Shown piece after piece: positions 13,301 to 13,301 of a DNA stretch of 13,301 nt. Each line of letters begins with the position of its first letter. Within the stretch, counting starts at the first letter, position 1. A program made the translations under genes and the position numbers. Source of the stretch: Caldilinea sp. (lineage in GTDB: Bacteria > Chloroflexota > Anaerolineae > Caldilineales > Caldilineaceae); assembly GCA_025055055.1 (NCBI GenBank), contig JANWYX010000288.1, positions 1-13,301 on the forward strand, read 5' to 3'. The notes under the pieces were generated by a model. That model was given only the letters and a program-made list of their open reading frames with translations, was not told the origin of the DNA and did no database searches.

Positions 13301-13301
13301 G

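Overview
The window looks like high-GC chromosomal DNA from a bacterium of the phylum Chloroflexota (Anaerolineae/Caldilineae type). This is an inference, not a database result. It rests on secreted proteins with a signal peptide followed by a long Thr/Pro/Ala linker, a recurrent YLP motif, many multi-pass GT-C-like proteins, and propeller-type surface proteins. I see no rRNA, tRNA, CRISPR array, transposase or integrase. The region reads as a cell-surface locus: glycan assembly enzymes interleaved with exported proteins.

Left block, + strand (3-5926): the 3' part of a family 2 glycosyltransferase overlaps a polytopic GT-C-like protein. After a 210-bp gap come a second GT-C-like protein and, 4 nt behind it, an exported seven-repeat Asp-box propeller held by a C-terminal membrane helix.

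Middle block, - strand (5923-9781): two exported proteins are transcribed leftwards. The first (7607-9781) is a PQQ-like propeller fused to a C-terminal OB-fold-like domain. The second (5923-7485) has a CBM9-like domain followed by a DNRLRE-type domain. Both share the order signal peptide, Gln at mature position 1, YLP motif, T/P/A linker, globular domains. The stop codons of the left and middle blocks overlap in the four bases TTAG.

Right block (9782-13301): a 346-bp divergent intergenic region with helically spaced A-tract repeats precedes two tandem GT4-type glycosyltransferases on the + strand. The second resembles the TIGR03087/Stp1 sugar transferase family. Past a short convergent gap, the 3' end of another exported protein enters on the - strand and terminates in YLPAVMN.

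Working model (inference): the GT2 and GT4 enzymes build a lipid-linked or exported glycan. The GT-C-like proteins may use polyprenyl-linked sugars on the outer face of the membrane. The propeller and carbohydrate-binding proteins sit at the surface, and their T/P/A linkers are possible O-glycosylation sites. The least explained feature is the shared SP-Gln-YLP-linker architecture, which may be an envelope-targeting or processing signal. No defence or mobile system is visible.
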